DNA of 64,000 nt from Dyella jiangningensis. Its GTDB lineage: Bacteria > Pseudomonadota > Gammaproteobacteria > Xanthomonadales > Rhodanobacteraceae. Location of the stretch: positions 2,468,772-2,532,771 of the forward strand of contig CP007444.1 of assembly GCA_000632805.1 (NCBI GenBank), written 5' to 3'. The translations under genes were made by a program, and so were the position numbers. The notes under the pieces are model-generated. The model was not told where the DNA came from. It saw nothing but the letters and a program-made list of their open reading frames with translations, and ran no database searches. Shown in pieces: positions 39,217 to 48,340 of this stretch. Position 1 is the stretch's first letter, and each line of letters starts with the position of its first letter.

Positions 39217-41745
39217 GTGCATTGCCGCCCCATCTCCCATGCCATTCGCCTCGCCCTGTTCGCGTCCGTCAGCCTGTGCAGCATCGCGCTGCATGCACAG
39301 GATGCGTCTGCGCCCGACAACGACACCAAGAAGACGCAGGCCGAAAAGGACAAGGCCAAGAACCTCGATGGCATCGTGGTGACGGCGCGATCCGGCGTCG
39401 ACGTACGCACCAAGGCCGAAACCAGCTACTCCATCACCACCATCGATGAAGACCGCCTGCGCATGCAGGCGCCCACTTCGGTTACCGAAGCGATGAAATC
39501 GGTGCCCGGTTTCTGGGTGGAAACCTCCGGTGGCGAGGCCAGCGGCAACATCCGTGCGCGCGGTATTCCCGTCGACGGCTATGGCTCGGTGAACCTGCTG
39601 GAAGATGGCGTACCGGTGCAGCACGATCCGGCACTGGGCTACCTCAACGCCGACCAGGCGTTCCGTCTCGACGAGACCATCGAGCGCATCGAAGTGGTGC
39701 GCGGCGGTCCGTCGTCGGTGTTCTATTCCAACGCGCCGGCGGGCGCGATCAACTTCATTCCGCGCCAGGTGGGCGACACCGCCGAAGGCCTGTTCAAGTT
39801 CACCGTGGGCGATTACGGCATGGAGCGCGGCGACTTCTGGGTCGGCACGCCGGTGGGCGATGGCTGGAAGCTCGGCATGGGCGGCTTCTACCGCAAGGAC
39901 AACGGCATCCGCGATCCGAAGTTCCCGGCCAACGACGGCGGCCAGATCCGCATCAACCTCGCCAAGCAGTTCGAGAACGGCAGCTTCAGCGTCGACTACA
40001 AGCACATGGACGACAAGGTCGCGCTGTACCTGGGCATTCCGATGCGCACGCTGCCCAACGGCGACATCCGCGCCGTGCCCGGCGTGGACGGCAACTACGG
40101 CACGCTGGCCGGCCCGGAAACCGAGCACATCCAGATGAAGATGGGCGACGGCAGCCTGTACAACTTCGACAATACGGAAGGCACGCACGTCAAGCGCGAC
40201 CAGGTCACGATCAAGTTCGATCACGACCTGATCGACGACTGGAAGCTGGCCGAGTCGTTCCGCTATTCCAACACGCAGACGCAGCGTAACGGTGTCTTCC
40301 CGAACGCGCTGTCGAGTGGCACGGCGTTCCTGGCGACGGCGCAGGGCGCGGTGAAGAACTATCTCCCCGCCGGCACCGCGGGCCTGCAGTTGCGCTACGT
40401 GGACAACCCGAACCAGACGTTCGACCTCGCCAACCAGAACGGCAACGCGCTGGTGGTGCAGGCGGGCCTGCGCGGCGTGACCATGCCGGTCAACGAGTTC
40501 GACAACGACACGCGCATCCTGCGCAAATTCGAACTCGGCGGCCAGACGCACGACGTCACGTTCGGCTACTACTACGCGCACTTCAACCAGGACTTCAGCC
40601 GCTACTCGTCGGTGGCCCTGACCGATGCGCAGGACAACGCGCGCCTGCTCGACCTCGTGGCGGTGAACGCGGCGGGTCAGCCGATTGCCAAGCTCACCGA
40701 CAACGGCATCTACCGGTACGGCTATGAATGGGAAGACGCGAGCGGCAAGTCCACCACCAACGCGTTCTATCTTTCCGACGAATGGCAGGTGACGGACAAC
40801 CTGCGCATCGATGGCGGCGCACGCTGGGAACAGGTGAACACGCGCGGCCAGACCGAAACCAAGCAGACGGTGAACCAGGGCACCTTCGCCACGTCGAACA
40901 TTCTCACCGGCACCGGCGTGTTCGTGCCCTACGACCACACCTTCAGCAAGCTGGGCTGGACGCTGGGCGCGAACTGGCAGTTCTCGCCGAACTCGGGCGT
41001 GTTCGCGCGCTGGACGCCGACCTTCCGCCTGCCGAACCTCAGTTCCTACATCACCAGCCCCACGGCCACACCGATCGTCCAGACGATGGATCTCGGCGAA
41101 GTGGGCTACAAGTACACCGACCGCCAGTTCGACGTGTACGCCACGGCGTTCTACACCAAGTACAACAACGTCGGTTTCAGCAACTACGTGTTCAACGCCA
41201 CCTCCAACACCTCCACGGTGCAGCAGGGTTATGCGGATACCAAGACCAAGGGCCTGGAGCTGGAAGGCTCGTGGTTCCCGAGCCAGTTCTTCGACGTGCA
41301 GGTGACCGCGACCTACCAGGACCCGAAGTACCAGGGCCTGCGCTACACCGAGATCGTGGCCGGCGCGCCGGTGCTGCGCGATTACGAAGGCAACCAGCTG
41401 ATCCGCGTGCCGAAGGTGAGCTACCGCGTGGTACCGGGCGTCAACCTGCTGAACGGCAAGCTGCGCTTGCAGGTGGCCTACGAGTACGAAGGCAAGCGCT
41501 ACGTCGACACCGCCAACTCCGTGCGCCTGCCCTCGTACGACGTGTGGAGCGCCAGCGCGCGCTACGACGTCACGCAGAACTGTTCGCTGTACCTGTACGG
41601 CGACAACCTCACCAACTCGCTGGGCCTCACCGAAGGCAATCCGCGCGCGGGTGAACTGCAGAGCGCCGATGCCGGCGCGAACACGTTCATCGCCCGTCCG
41701 ATCCTCGGCCGCGCGTATCGCTTCGCGATCATGTACCGTTTCTGA
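39217..41745 (+). CDS. TonB-dependent outer-membrane receptor
   Basis: The 842-residue protein starts with GTG at 39217 after GGAG; no in-frame ATG precedes the signal peptide (RLALFASVSLCSIALHA). The TonB-box/plug start is LDGIVVTARS near residue 50. The plug domain contains GNIRARGIPVDGYGSVNLLEDGVPV and IERIEVVRGGPSSVFYSNAPAGAINF (about 110-190), and a 22-strand barrel ends in GRAYRFAIMYRF. It imports a scarce solute using TonB energy. It is followed after three bases by a phospholipase C-like gene and then a PHP phosphoesterase, which suggests an organophosphate substrate; a siderophore cannot be excluded. Confidence 0.94.
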   Translation: MHCRPISHAIRLALFASVSLCSIALHAQDASAPDNDTKKTQAEKDKAKNLDGIVVTARSGVDVRTKAETSYSITTIDEDRLRMQAPTSVTEAMKSVPGFWVETSGGEASGNIRARGIPVDGYGSVNLLEDGVPVQHDPALGYLNADQAFRLDETIERIEVVRGGPSSVFYSNAPAGAINFIPRQVGDTAEGLFKFTVGDYGMERGDFWVGTPVGDGWKLGMGGFYRKDNGIRDPKFPANDGGQIRINLAKQFENGSFSVDYKHMDDKVALYLGIPMRTLPNGDIRAVPGVDGNYGTLAGPETEHIQMKMGDGSLYNFDNTEGTHVKRDQVTIKFDHDLIDDWKLAESFRYSNTQTQRNGVFPNALSSGTAFLATAQGAVKNYLPAGTAGLQLRYVDNPNQTFDLANQNGNALVVQAGLRGVTMPVNEFDNDTRILRKFELGGQTHDVTFGYYYAHFNQDFSRYSSVALTDAQDNARLLDLVAVNAAGQPIAKLTDNGIYRYGYEWEDASGKSTTNAFYLSDEWQVTDNLRIDGGARWEQVNTRGQTETKQTVNQGTFATSNILTGTGVFVPYDHTFSKLGWTLGANWQFSPNSGVFARWTPTFRLPNLSSYITSPTATPIVQTMDLGEVGYKYTDRQFDVYATAFYTKYNNVGFSNYVFNATSNTSTVQQGYADTKTKGLELEGSWFPSQFFDVQVTATYQDPKYQGLRYTEIVAGAPVLRDYEGNQLIRVPKVSYRVVPGVNLLNGKLRLQVAYEYEGKRYVDTANSVRLPSYDVWSASARYDVTQNCSLYLYGDNLTNSLGLTEGNPRAGELQSADAGANTFIARPILGRAYRFAIMYRF

Positions 41746-41748
41746 CGG

Positions 41749-42912
41749 ATGGCCGCATCGACACGCCCATGGAAGTGGCTGATGGCCGGGCTCGTCTTGA
41801 GCCCGGCGTTCGCCATCGCGCATACCGTGTGCGACCTCGAACGGCCCGCGCCGGGCTGCGATATCGCCACGCTCGATCGCACGCTGCACATGAACCAGCT
41901 GCAGGCGATCGGCACGCACAACAGCTACAAGCAGGCGATGCCGCCCGACGAATGGGCTGCACACCACAGCCGCGATCCGCGCGGTGCGGAGGGCCTCGAT
42001 TATGCGCATCCCGCGCTCGATGTGCAGCTGGATCGCGGTGCCCGCACGCTGGAGCTGGACATCTACCATGACCCGCAAGGCGGTCGCTACGCGCATCCGC
42101 CGGGTGCGTTGCGCAAGGGTTATGCGCCTTCGCCGTGGCCAGCCGGGATCGCTGCGGACATGGACAAGCCAGGCTTCAAGGTGATGCATCTGGCGGACAT
42201 CGATTTCCGCAGTTCCTGCCAGGTGTTCGTCGATTGCCTGAAGATCATCCGCCGCTGGTCGCTGGCTCATCCGCGGCACGTGCCCATCATGTTGCTGCTC
42301 AATGCCAAGGATGGACATGGCGGCCCCGGCGCCGCGGATCCGCTTCCCTTCACCGCGGCGGCGTTCGACGCGATGGATGCGGAGATACGCAGCGTGTTCG
42401 CGCCAAACGAACTGGTCGTTCCCGATGACGTGCAGGGCAAGCGGCCCACACTTCGCGAGGCTGTGCTGGCCGGCCAGTGGCCAACGCTGGGAGGCGCGCG
42501 TGGCAAGGTGTTCTTCGTGCTGGACGAGGACCGCGCCAAGGTGGCGATGTATCGAGGTACCCGGCATTCGCTCGAAGGGCGCGTGGCCTTCGTCAACACG
42601 GACGAAACCTCGCCAGCAGCGGCCTACCTCACGCTCAACGATCCGCTGGTTGAAGGCGAACGGATCCGCCGTGATGTCGACGCCGGCTACATGGTGCGCA
42701 CGCGCGCCGACGCCGATACGCGCGAGGCGCGTCGCGATGACACGAGTCGCCGCGATGCCGCCTTCGCCAGCGGTGCGCAATACGTATCGACGGATTACAT
42801 GGCCCCCGATACGCGCTTGGGCCCTTACCACGTCACCCTTCCCGATGCAGCGGTCGCACGCTGCACGCCACGCCTGAACGCGGCGGCTTGTTCGCCGCAA
42901 GGACACCCCTGA
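41749..42912 (+). CDS. Exported Ca2+-dependent phosphoinositide phospholipase C-like protein
   Basis: The 387-residue protein has a signal peptide ending AFAIAHT. Its catalytic TIM-barrel segments match the bacterial Ca2+-dependent phosphoinositide phospholipase C family: QAIGTHNSYKQAMP (catalytic His, about residue 51) and PALDVQLDRGARTLELDIYHDPQ (metal-binding Glu/Asp, about 88-110). VMHLADIDFRSSC and HVPIMLLLNAKDG follow, and near the end the QYVSTDYMAPD segment. Such enzymes cleave phosphodiesters of phosphoinositides or related lipids. The start lies three bases after the TonB receptor stop, and the stop overlaps the next start by one base. Confidence 0.87.
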   Translation: MAASTRPWKWLMAGLVLSPAFAIAHTVCDLERPAPGCDIATLDRTLHMNQLQAIGTHNSYKQAMPPDEWAAHHSRDPRGAEGLDYAHPALDVQLDRGARTLELDIYHDPQGGRYAHPPGALRKGYAPSPWPAGIAADMDKPGFKVMHLADIDFRSSCQVFVDCLKIIRRWSLAHPRHVPIMLLLNAKDGHGGPGAADPLPFTAAAFDAMDAEIRSVFAPNELVVPDDVQGKRPTLREAVLAGQWPTLGGARGKVFFVLDEDRAKVAMYRGTRHSLEGRVAFVNTDETSPAAAYLTLNDPLVEGERIRRDVDAGYMVRTRADADTREARRDDTSRRDAAFASGAQYVSTDYMAPDTRLGPYHVTLPDAAVARCTPRLNAAACSPQGHP

Positions 42913-44417
42913 TGCGCCGTCACCTTGCCCTGCTCTTGCTGGCCCTCGCCGCTGCCTCACTGGCCCATGCCGACGCCGCGGACAAACCCGACCTCAACCT
43001 GCATGGCGAAGTGACGGGCAAGGACAATCAGACCTATCGCCCGGTGCCGTTCGACGTGCCCGCCGGCACCACGCGCATCACCGTGCAGTTCGACTACGAC
43101 AACAAGACCGACCACACCACCATCGACCTCGGCTTGCTCGGTCCCGACGGTTTCCGTGGACAGGATGGCTTCCGCGGTTGGAGCGGCGGCACCAAGCGTC
43201 TGTTCACGGTATCGGCCACCGATGCCACGCCCTCGTACCTGCCGGGCGCCATTCGACCGGGCCGCTGGCAACTGCTGCTGGGGCTGCCCAACGTAAGGCC
43301 GAACGCACGCACGGCTTACGACATCAAGATCTGGTTCGGCCATTTAAGCGATCCGGCCTGGAAGCCGGACGTGCTGAATCCCCCGTTGCGCGAAGGCGCC
43401 GCGTGGTATCGCGGCGATCTGCACATGCACACCGCGCACAGTGATGGGCAGTGTGACAGCCAGAGCGGCAAGCGCGTGTCCTGCCCGCTGTTCCTCACCG
43501 TGCAGGCGGCGGTGGCCAAGCACCTGGACTTCATTGCGATCACCGACCACAACACCGTCTCGCACGTCAACGCGATGCGCGAGCTGCAGCCCTACTTCGA
43601 CCAGCTGCTGCTGATACCGGGGCGCGAGATCACCACGTTCACCGGTCATGCCAATCTCATCGGCAGCACGGAACCGCTGGATTTCCGCGTGGGCAGCAAG
43701 GACGTACCCGATTGGAACGCTGTTGCCGACGCCGCTTCACGCACGCACGGGCTGCTGTCGATCAACCATGCGGTTCGTCCGAGCGGCGAGATCTGCATGG
43801 GTTGCGGTTGGACTCCCAAGCCGGCCATCGACATGCACAAGGTGCAGGCCGTGGAAATCGTGAATGACAGCGATGCCGGCTCGGACTTGTCAGGCATTCC
43901 GTTCTGGGAGCAACAATTGAATGCGGGGTATCGCGTCACCGGCATCGGCGGCAGCGACAACCACAACGCGACCGCCACCGAAGCGAGGCCGGGTTCGAGC
44001 ACCATCGGTCGACCGACCACGGTGGTGCATGCGGACGCGCTTTCGATGCCTGCGATCCTGGAAGGGGTGCGCGCGGGCCATGTCTTTGTCGATGTACAAG
44101 GGAGCGGCGATCGCGTGCTCGAATACCGTGCGAGCAGCGCCGGCAATGAAGCGGCGATGGGCGATTCACTGAAGGTGAAAGCAGGCGAAATCGTGCGCGT
44201 CGTCATCCACGCCACCCATGCCGCCGACGGCCACGCCGTGGCCGTGCTCGACGGCAAACCGCTGCCCCTGCCTGCCGACGGCAAGCTCGCTGGCGATGAC
44301 GCCAAGCTATCGCTGGATTGGACATCCGACGGCAAGCCGCATTGGCTGCGCGTGGAAGTGCGTGGGGCCGACAATCTGCCGTGGCTGTATGGCAACCCGA
44401 TCTATGTGAACCGCTGA
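42912..44417 (+). CDS. Exported PHP-domain metallophosphoesterase (CehA/McbA-like)
   Basis: The ATG at 42912 (after AAGGA) starts a signal peptide (MRRHLALLLLALAAASLAHA). About 130 residues of beta-sandwich follow, then a PHP hydrolase domain with the metal motifs GDLHMHTAHSDGQC (about 171-184), FIAITDHNTVSHVNAM (about 212-227), IPGREITTFTGHANLIG (about 238-254) and GIGGSDNHNA (about 345-354). A C-terminal beta-domain closes the 501 residues. PHP enzymes of this group cleave phosphate or carbamate esters. It shares a TGATG junction with the phospholipase gene, so the two probably act in sequence outside the cytoplasm. Confidence 0.88.
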   Translation: MRRHLALLLLALAAASLAHADAADKPDLNLHGEVTGKDNQTYRPVPFDVPAGTTRITVQFDYDNKTDHTTIDLGLLGPDGFRGQDGFRGWSGGTKRLFTVSATDATPSYLPGAIRPGRWQLLLGLPNVRPNARTAYDIKIWFGHLSDPAWKPDVLNPPLREGAAWYRGDLHMHTAHSDGQCDSQSGKRVSCPLFLTVQAAVAKHLDFIAITDHNTVSHVNAMRELQPYFDQLLLIPGREITTFTGHANLIGSTEPLDFRVGSKDVPDWNAVADAASRTHGLLSINHAVRPSGEICMGCGWTPKPAIDMHKVQAVEIVNDSDAGSDLSGIPFWEQQLNAGYRVTGIGGSDNHNATATEARPGSSTIGRPTTVVHADALSMPAILEGVRAGHVFVDVQGSGDRVLEYRASSAGNEAAMGDSLKVKAGEIVRVVIHATHAADGHAVAVLDGKPLPLPADGKLAGDDAKLSLDWTSDGKPHWLRVEVRGADNLPWLYGNPIYVNR

Positions 44418-44644
44418 GCAGGCAGCACCCGCCATCACCGGGCCAGGGATGGTCGCGGCCTGCACGGAGGGTCCCGTTTCATGCGAGCGGGTCGTGGAAG
44501 GCAGCGTCATCGCGCCGTCGGGCAACTGCAGGCGCATCACCGCCCAAGCTGGGCATATCCTTATGCAAGAGGTCGCCATGCACTGTCCACCAGCGCATGG
44601 CGACCCGTCTGGCGATTGCGCATGAGCGGTTTGAACGCTCCTGC

Positions 44645-45220
44645 TCAGCGCGACCTCGCACGCATGGCACGCGTGCGCGCAGCCTTCTTGGCCGACGCGG
44701 ATCGACTCGCCGCACTGCGATGGGCGGCAGCCTTTTTCGCGGCGGCCTTGCGTTCCGTGGATCCCTTCGTGCGGGCGGCCTTCTTGGCGGCCGCCGAGCG
44801 GCTGGAGGCACTTCGCTTCGATGCCGCCTGACGTGACTGGCGCGACAAGGCCGACTTCGATGCCGACGACGTGCTCTCGCGCTTCAACGCTTTTGTCGTC
44901 GCGCGGCTACGGCGCTCGGAGGTCTTCTTGGTCGCCTTCTTCGCCGCCGGGCGTTTGCGGCTGCTCTTCTTGGCCGTGCTGCTGCTTTTCTTCGCGGTAC
45001 TGCGCTTCTTGCTGCTCTTGCGCTTGTCCGGAACGTCGACGCCCGCGCGGCGCGCCTCCGAGAGGCCGATGGCAATGGCCTGCTTGGCCGAACGGGCGCC
45101 ATGCTTGCCTTGGCGAATGTGATGGACTTCCTCGCGGACGAATTCCCCAGCCTGCGTGCTGGCCGACTTGCCTTCGCGCTTGTCCTTGCGGGCACGAGCC
45201 GTGGCTTGTTTGGTAGGCAT
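44645..45220 (-). CDS. DUF6496 protein with histone H1-like tail
   Basis: The 191-residue protein starts at the ATG at 45220. Residues 1-65 (REGKSASTQAGEFVREEVHHIRQGKHGARSAKQAIAIGLSEARRAGVDVP) match the DUF6496 domain. The rest is a low-complexity tail rich in Lys, Arg, Ala and Ser with AKK and AAKKA units, very like bacterial histone H1-type proteins. It is probably a nucleoid-associated or DNA-binding protein, and the tail likely varies in length. The codon pattern is repetitive, so replication slippage is possible. Confidence 0.82.
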   Translation of the reverse strand: MPTKQATARARKDKREGKSASTQAGEFVREEVHHIRQGKHGARSAKQAIAIGLSEARRAGVDVPDKRKSSKKRSTAKKSSSTAKKSSRKRPAAKKATKKTSERRSRATTKALKRESTSSASKSALSRQSRQAASKRSASSRSAAAKKAARTKGSTERKAAAKKAAAHRSAASRSASAKKAARTRAMRARSR

Positions 45221-45385
45221 CACGCTGCTCCAGTGTCGAACGGAGCTTTGATGCTGACGGCGACGCCGTGAAGCACGAGGCAAGGAATGTTGAAGATGCC
45301 GCCAAGCGTTAAGGGGGCACGGGAAGCTGATTTGCAGGGATTTTCGGTGCGGGGACGACGGATGGTCCGACGCGAAGCCGTCTTT

Positions 45386-45468
45386 CTGTAGGAGCGCACC
45401 CAGTGCGCGAAAAGCCGACGAAGCGAGGAGGCCGCAACGCCGATCACGCACTGGGTGCGCTCCTACAG
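45386..45468. repeat. REP-like palindromic repeat pair
   Basis: CTGTAGGAGCGCACCCAGTGCGCG and the inverted CGCACTGGGTGCGCTCCTACAG flank about 37 bases. It is one of two adjacent copies in the 376-base gap between the DUF6496 gene and the ABC transporter. Confidence 0.85.
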
Positions 45469-45498
45469 GTGAACGAGCCGATTCGATGTACAACTCAT

Positions 45499-45580
45499 TG
45501 TGGGAGCGCACCCTGTGCGCGACAGCCGAACGGAGAGGTACACCATGACTCTGCGGTCGCGCACAGGGTGTGCTCCCACA
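45499..45580. repeat. REP-like palindromic repeat pair
   Basis: TGTGGGAGCGCACCCTGTGCGCGAC and the inverted GTCGCGCACAGGGTGTGCTCCCACA. It lies 30 bases from the previous copy and just downstream of the ABC exporter stop. Apart from the two copies, I see nothing else in the 45221-45596 gap. Confidence 0.87.
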
Positions 45581-45596
45581 TTCAAGCGCGCTCTGT

Positions 45597-47453
45597 TCAG
45601 GCCATCAGACCTTCTGCCGGGTCTTCCGCCGCGACAAAGCCACCGGTCTGGCGACGCCACAGGCGCGCATAGAGGCCGCCGTGGGCGATCAGTTCGGCAT
45701 GGGTACCGGTTTCCACGATGCGGCCCTTGTCCATCACCACCAGGCGATCCATGCGCGCGATGGTGGAAAGGCGGTGCGCAATGGCAATCACCGTCTTGCC
45801 GCGCATCAGGAGCTCCAGGCTGTCCTGAATCGCGGCTTCGGCCTCGGAATCCAGCGCGGACGTCGCCTCATCCAGAATGAGAATGGGTGCATCCTTCAAC
45901 AGCACGCGCGCGATCGCGATGCGCTGGCGCTGGCCGCCGCTCAGCTTCACGCCACGCTCGCCGACGTGCGCGTCGTAGCCCACGCGCCCTTCCCCATCCA
46001 CCAGCTGCGGGATGAATTCGTCGGCCTTCGCCTTGCGCACGGCCTCGATCACCTGCGCCTCGGTGGCATCCGGACGTCCATACAAGAGGTTGTCGCGAAT
46101 GGAGCGATGCAGCAGTGAGGTGTCCTGGGTCACCACGCCGATCTGCGCGCGCAGGCTTTCCTGCTCGACGCCAGCGATGTCCTGCCCATCGATGAGGATG
46201 CGCCCGCCTTCGAGGTCGTACAGGCGAAGCAGCACGTTGACCAGGGTGGACTTGCCGGCGCCCGAGGGACCGACCACGCCGATCTTCTCTCCGCCACGCA
46301 CCTCCAGGTTGAGGCCCGAGATCACGCCGCCCTGCTTGCCGTAATGGAAGTGGATATCGTCGAAGTTCACGCCGCCCTGGGTGACTTCCAGCGGCATGGC
46401 GCCCTCGCGGTCCTGCACGGTGCGCGGCTTGGAGATGGTCTCGATACCGTCCTGCACGGTGCCGACGTTCTCGAAGATGCCGTTGACCACCCACATGATC
46501 CAGCCGGACATGTTGTTGATGCGGATGACCAAACCCGTGGACAGCGCGATCGCACCCACCGTCACCTTGCCCTGGCTCCACAGCCACAGCGCCAACGCCG
46601 AGGTGCCGACGATGAGAAACCCGTTGAGCGTGGTGATGGTGGCGTCCATGGCCGTGGTCAGGCGCGTCATCGCACGCATGCGCGTGATCTGTTCGCCCAT
46701 CGCATCGGCCACGTAGGCCTCCTCGCGCTGGGTGTGCGCGAACAGCTTGAGCGTGAGGATATTGCTGTAGCCGTCGACAATGCGGCCCATCAGGCGCGAG
46801 CGCGCCTCGGACTGTTTCCACGAACGCTCTTTGGTGCGCGGCACGAAATACGCCAGCGTCGCCACGTACGCGCCCAGCCACACCACCAGCGGCATCGCGA
46901 GCCAGACATCGGCCTTGGCGAACATCACGATGGCGCTGCCGGTGTAGATCGCCACGTACCAGATGGCATCCACGATCTGCACCGCCGATTCGCGCAGCGC
47001 GCCGGAGGTCTGCATGATGCGGTTGGCGATGCGGCCGGCGTAGTCGTTCTGGAAGAAGCCCAGGCTCTGGCGGATCACGTAGCGATGATTCTGCCAGCGG
47101 ATACGGTTGGTGAGGTTGGGCACGATGGCCTGGTTCACCAGCAGATCGTGCAGGCCCATCAGCACCGGCCGCGCGATCAGCGCCACGAAACCCATCCACA
47201 TCAGCTCGTTGCCGTGCAGCTTGAAGAAATCGGTGGCCGGCGTGCCCTTGGCCATGTCCACGATGCTGCCGATGAAGCCGAACAGCGACACCTCGACGAT
47301 GGCCACGCCGAAGCCCACCACGATGGCGGCGGCGAACACCGGCCACACCTGGCGCAGATAGAAGATGTAGAAGCGCCACACCGACGTCGGCGGCATGCCG
47401 TCGACGGGTTCCTTGAAGGCGTCGATCAGTGATTCGAACCAGCGGAACACCAT
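45597..47453 (-). CDS. ABC exporter with fused membrane and ATPase domains
   Basis: The 618-residue half-transporter has an N-terminal six-helix domain (about 40-345) and a C-terminal ATPase. The ATPase shows Walker A GPSGAGKST (about 406-414), the signature LSGGQRQR (about 510), Walker B ILILDEATSALDSEA and the switch histidine in IAIAHRLSTI. It works as a dimer in the inner membrane; family members export lipids, peptides or drugs. No adjacent protease, adaptor or regulator gives the substrate. Confidence 0.93.
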   Translation of the reverse strand: MVFRWFESLIDAFKEPVDGMPPTSVWRFYIFYLRQVWPVFAAAIVVGFGVAIVEVSLFGFIGSIVDMAKGTPATDFFKLHGNELMWMGFVALIARPVLMGLHDLLVNQAIVPNLTNRIRWQNHRYVIRQSLGFFQNDYAGRIANRIMQTSGALRESAVQIVDAIWYVAIYTGSAIVMFAKADVWLAMPLVVWLGAYVATLAYFVPRTKERSWKQSEARSRLMGRIVDGYSNILTLKLFAHTQREEAYVADAMGEQITRMRAMTRLTTAMDATITTLNGFLIVGTSALALWLWSQGKVTVGAIALSTGLVIRINNMSGWIMWVVNGIFENVGTVQDGIETISKPRTVQDREGAMPLEVTQGGVNFDDIHFHYGKQGGVISGLNLEVRGGEKIGVVGPSGAGKSTLVNVLLRLYDLEGGRILIDGQDIAGVEQESLRAQIGVVTQDTSLLHRSIRDNLLYGRPDATEAQVIEAVRKAKADEFIPQLVDGEGRVGYDAHVGERGVKLSGGQRQRIAIARVLLKDAPILILDEATSALDSEAEAAIQDSLELLMRGKTVIAIAHRLSTIARMDRLVVMDKGRIVETGTHAELIAHGGLYARLWRRQTGGFVAAEDPAEGLMA

Positions 47454-47537
47454 GAGAAGTCGTCCTTGGAAAGCGGCAGGCGCAATGGAACTGAGTGAAG
47501 GCGCAGGAGGTGAGATTCAACCCGAAAGGCCTTCTCC

Positions 47538-47625
47538 CTGTAGAAGCGCATCCCGTGCGCGACCGCGGCCTTCAGGCGTTCCGGGCGCTCGAACTCTGCG
47601 GTCGCGCACGGGGTGCGCTCCTACC
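47538..47625. repeat. REP-like palindromic repeat pair (variant arms)
   Basis: CTGTAGAAGCGCATCCCGTGCGCGACCGC and the inverted GCGGTCGCGCACGGGGTGCGCTCCTAC. It lies in the divergent region between the ABC exporter and PadR genes. Confidence 0.8.
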
Positions 47626-47661
47626 GGGGAAAGCCCAGTCACTTGCACTTCGGAAAACTTG

Positions 47662-47695
47662 CGATATATCTTAAGACTGTTACTTACGATATATC
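47662..47695 (+). promoter_or_regulatory. Paired GATATATC operator-like sites before PadR
   Basis: Two exact CGATATATC copies (47662-47670 and 47687-47695) with a palindromic GATATATC core lie 25 bases apart, just before the GGAG ribosome site at 47696-47699. They overlap the AT-rich promoter segment. Autoregulation by the PadR dimer at both sites is likely. Confidence 0.68.
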
Positions 47696-47707
47696 GGAGT
47701 TTTACCC

Positions 47708-48340
47708 ATGAAATTTCATCACTGCTTTGACCACCATCATCACCACCACCATGAAGGCCGCGAGGCCTGGATCCGCGAGGCCATGGGCTTCGGCCGCGGG
47801 CGCGGCTTTGGCCGGGGCTTCGGCGACGACGAGGGCCCGGGCGGCTGGGGCGGCATGGGCGGGCGTTTCCGCGGCGGCCGCGTGTTCGGCCATGGCGACC
47901 TCAAGCTGATCCTGCTGTCGCTGATCGCCGAACAGCCGCGCCACGGCTATGAGCTGATCCGTACGATCGAAGAGATGTTCGACGGCGCCTACGCCCCCAG
48001 CCCCGGCGCGGTCTACCCCACCCTCACCCTGCTCGAAGAACTGGGCCATGCCAGCGTGCAGAACGACGAGGGCAAGAAGCTCTACACCATTACCGAAGAA
48101 GGCAAGGCGTTCCTTACCCAGAACAAGGACGCCGTCGACGCGGTGATGTCGCGCATGGAACAGACGGCCAAGATGTTTGCCCGCGCAGCCGCGCCGATGG
48201 CTTTGCGCGAGGCGATGCACAACCTCAAGCGCGCGCTGTTCATGCATGGCGGCCCCTGGAACGCGGCCGAAGTGAAGCGCATCCGCGACATCATCCAGAA
48301 GGCGGCCGACGAGATCGCCAAGGGCGGCGAGGATGCCTGA
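47708..48340 (+). CDS. PadR-family regulator with His-rich N-terminus (YqjI-like)
   Basis: The 210-residue protein begins with a metal-binding tail containing seven histidines in a row (residues 9-15) and a Gly/Arg-rich stretch. The PadR winged helix follows at about 62-140 (GDLKLILLSLIAEQPRHGYELIRTIEEMFDGAYAPSPGAVYPTLTLLEELGHA). This layout matches E. coli YqjI, which senses nickel and iron homeostasis. GGAG lies 8 bases upstream of the ATG and two GATATATC sites precede it. It overlaps the truncated Fur-like gene by eight bases, which makes a shared metal-control unit likely. Confidence 0.88.
   Translation: MKFHHCFDHHHHHHHEGREAWIREAMGFGRGRGFGRGFGDDEGPGGWGGMGGRFRGGRVFGHGDLKLILLSLIAEQPRHGYELIRTIEEMFDGAYAPSPGAVYPTLTLLEELGHASVQNDEGKKLYTITEEGKAFLTQNKDAVDAVMSRMEQTAKMFARAAAPMALREAMHNLKRALFMHGGPWNAAEVKRIRDIIQKAADEIAKGGEDA

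Noticed and set aside
39112..42960. Minus-strand open frame of 1282 codons antisense to the TonB receptor and phospholipase
   Set aside because: It covers three well-recognised plus-strand genes, shows only His/Arg/Val-rich low-information sequence, and arises from third-position GC bias.
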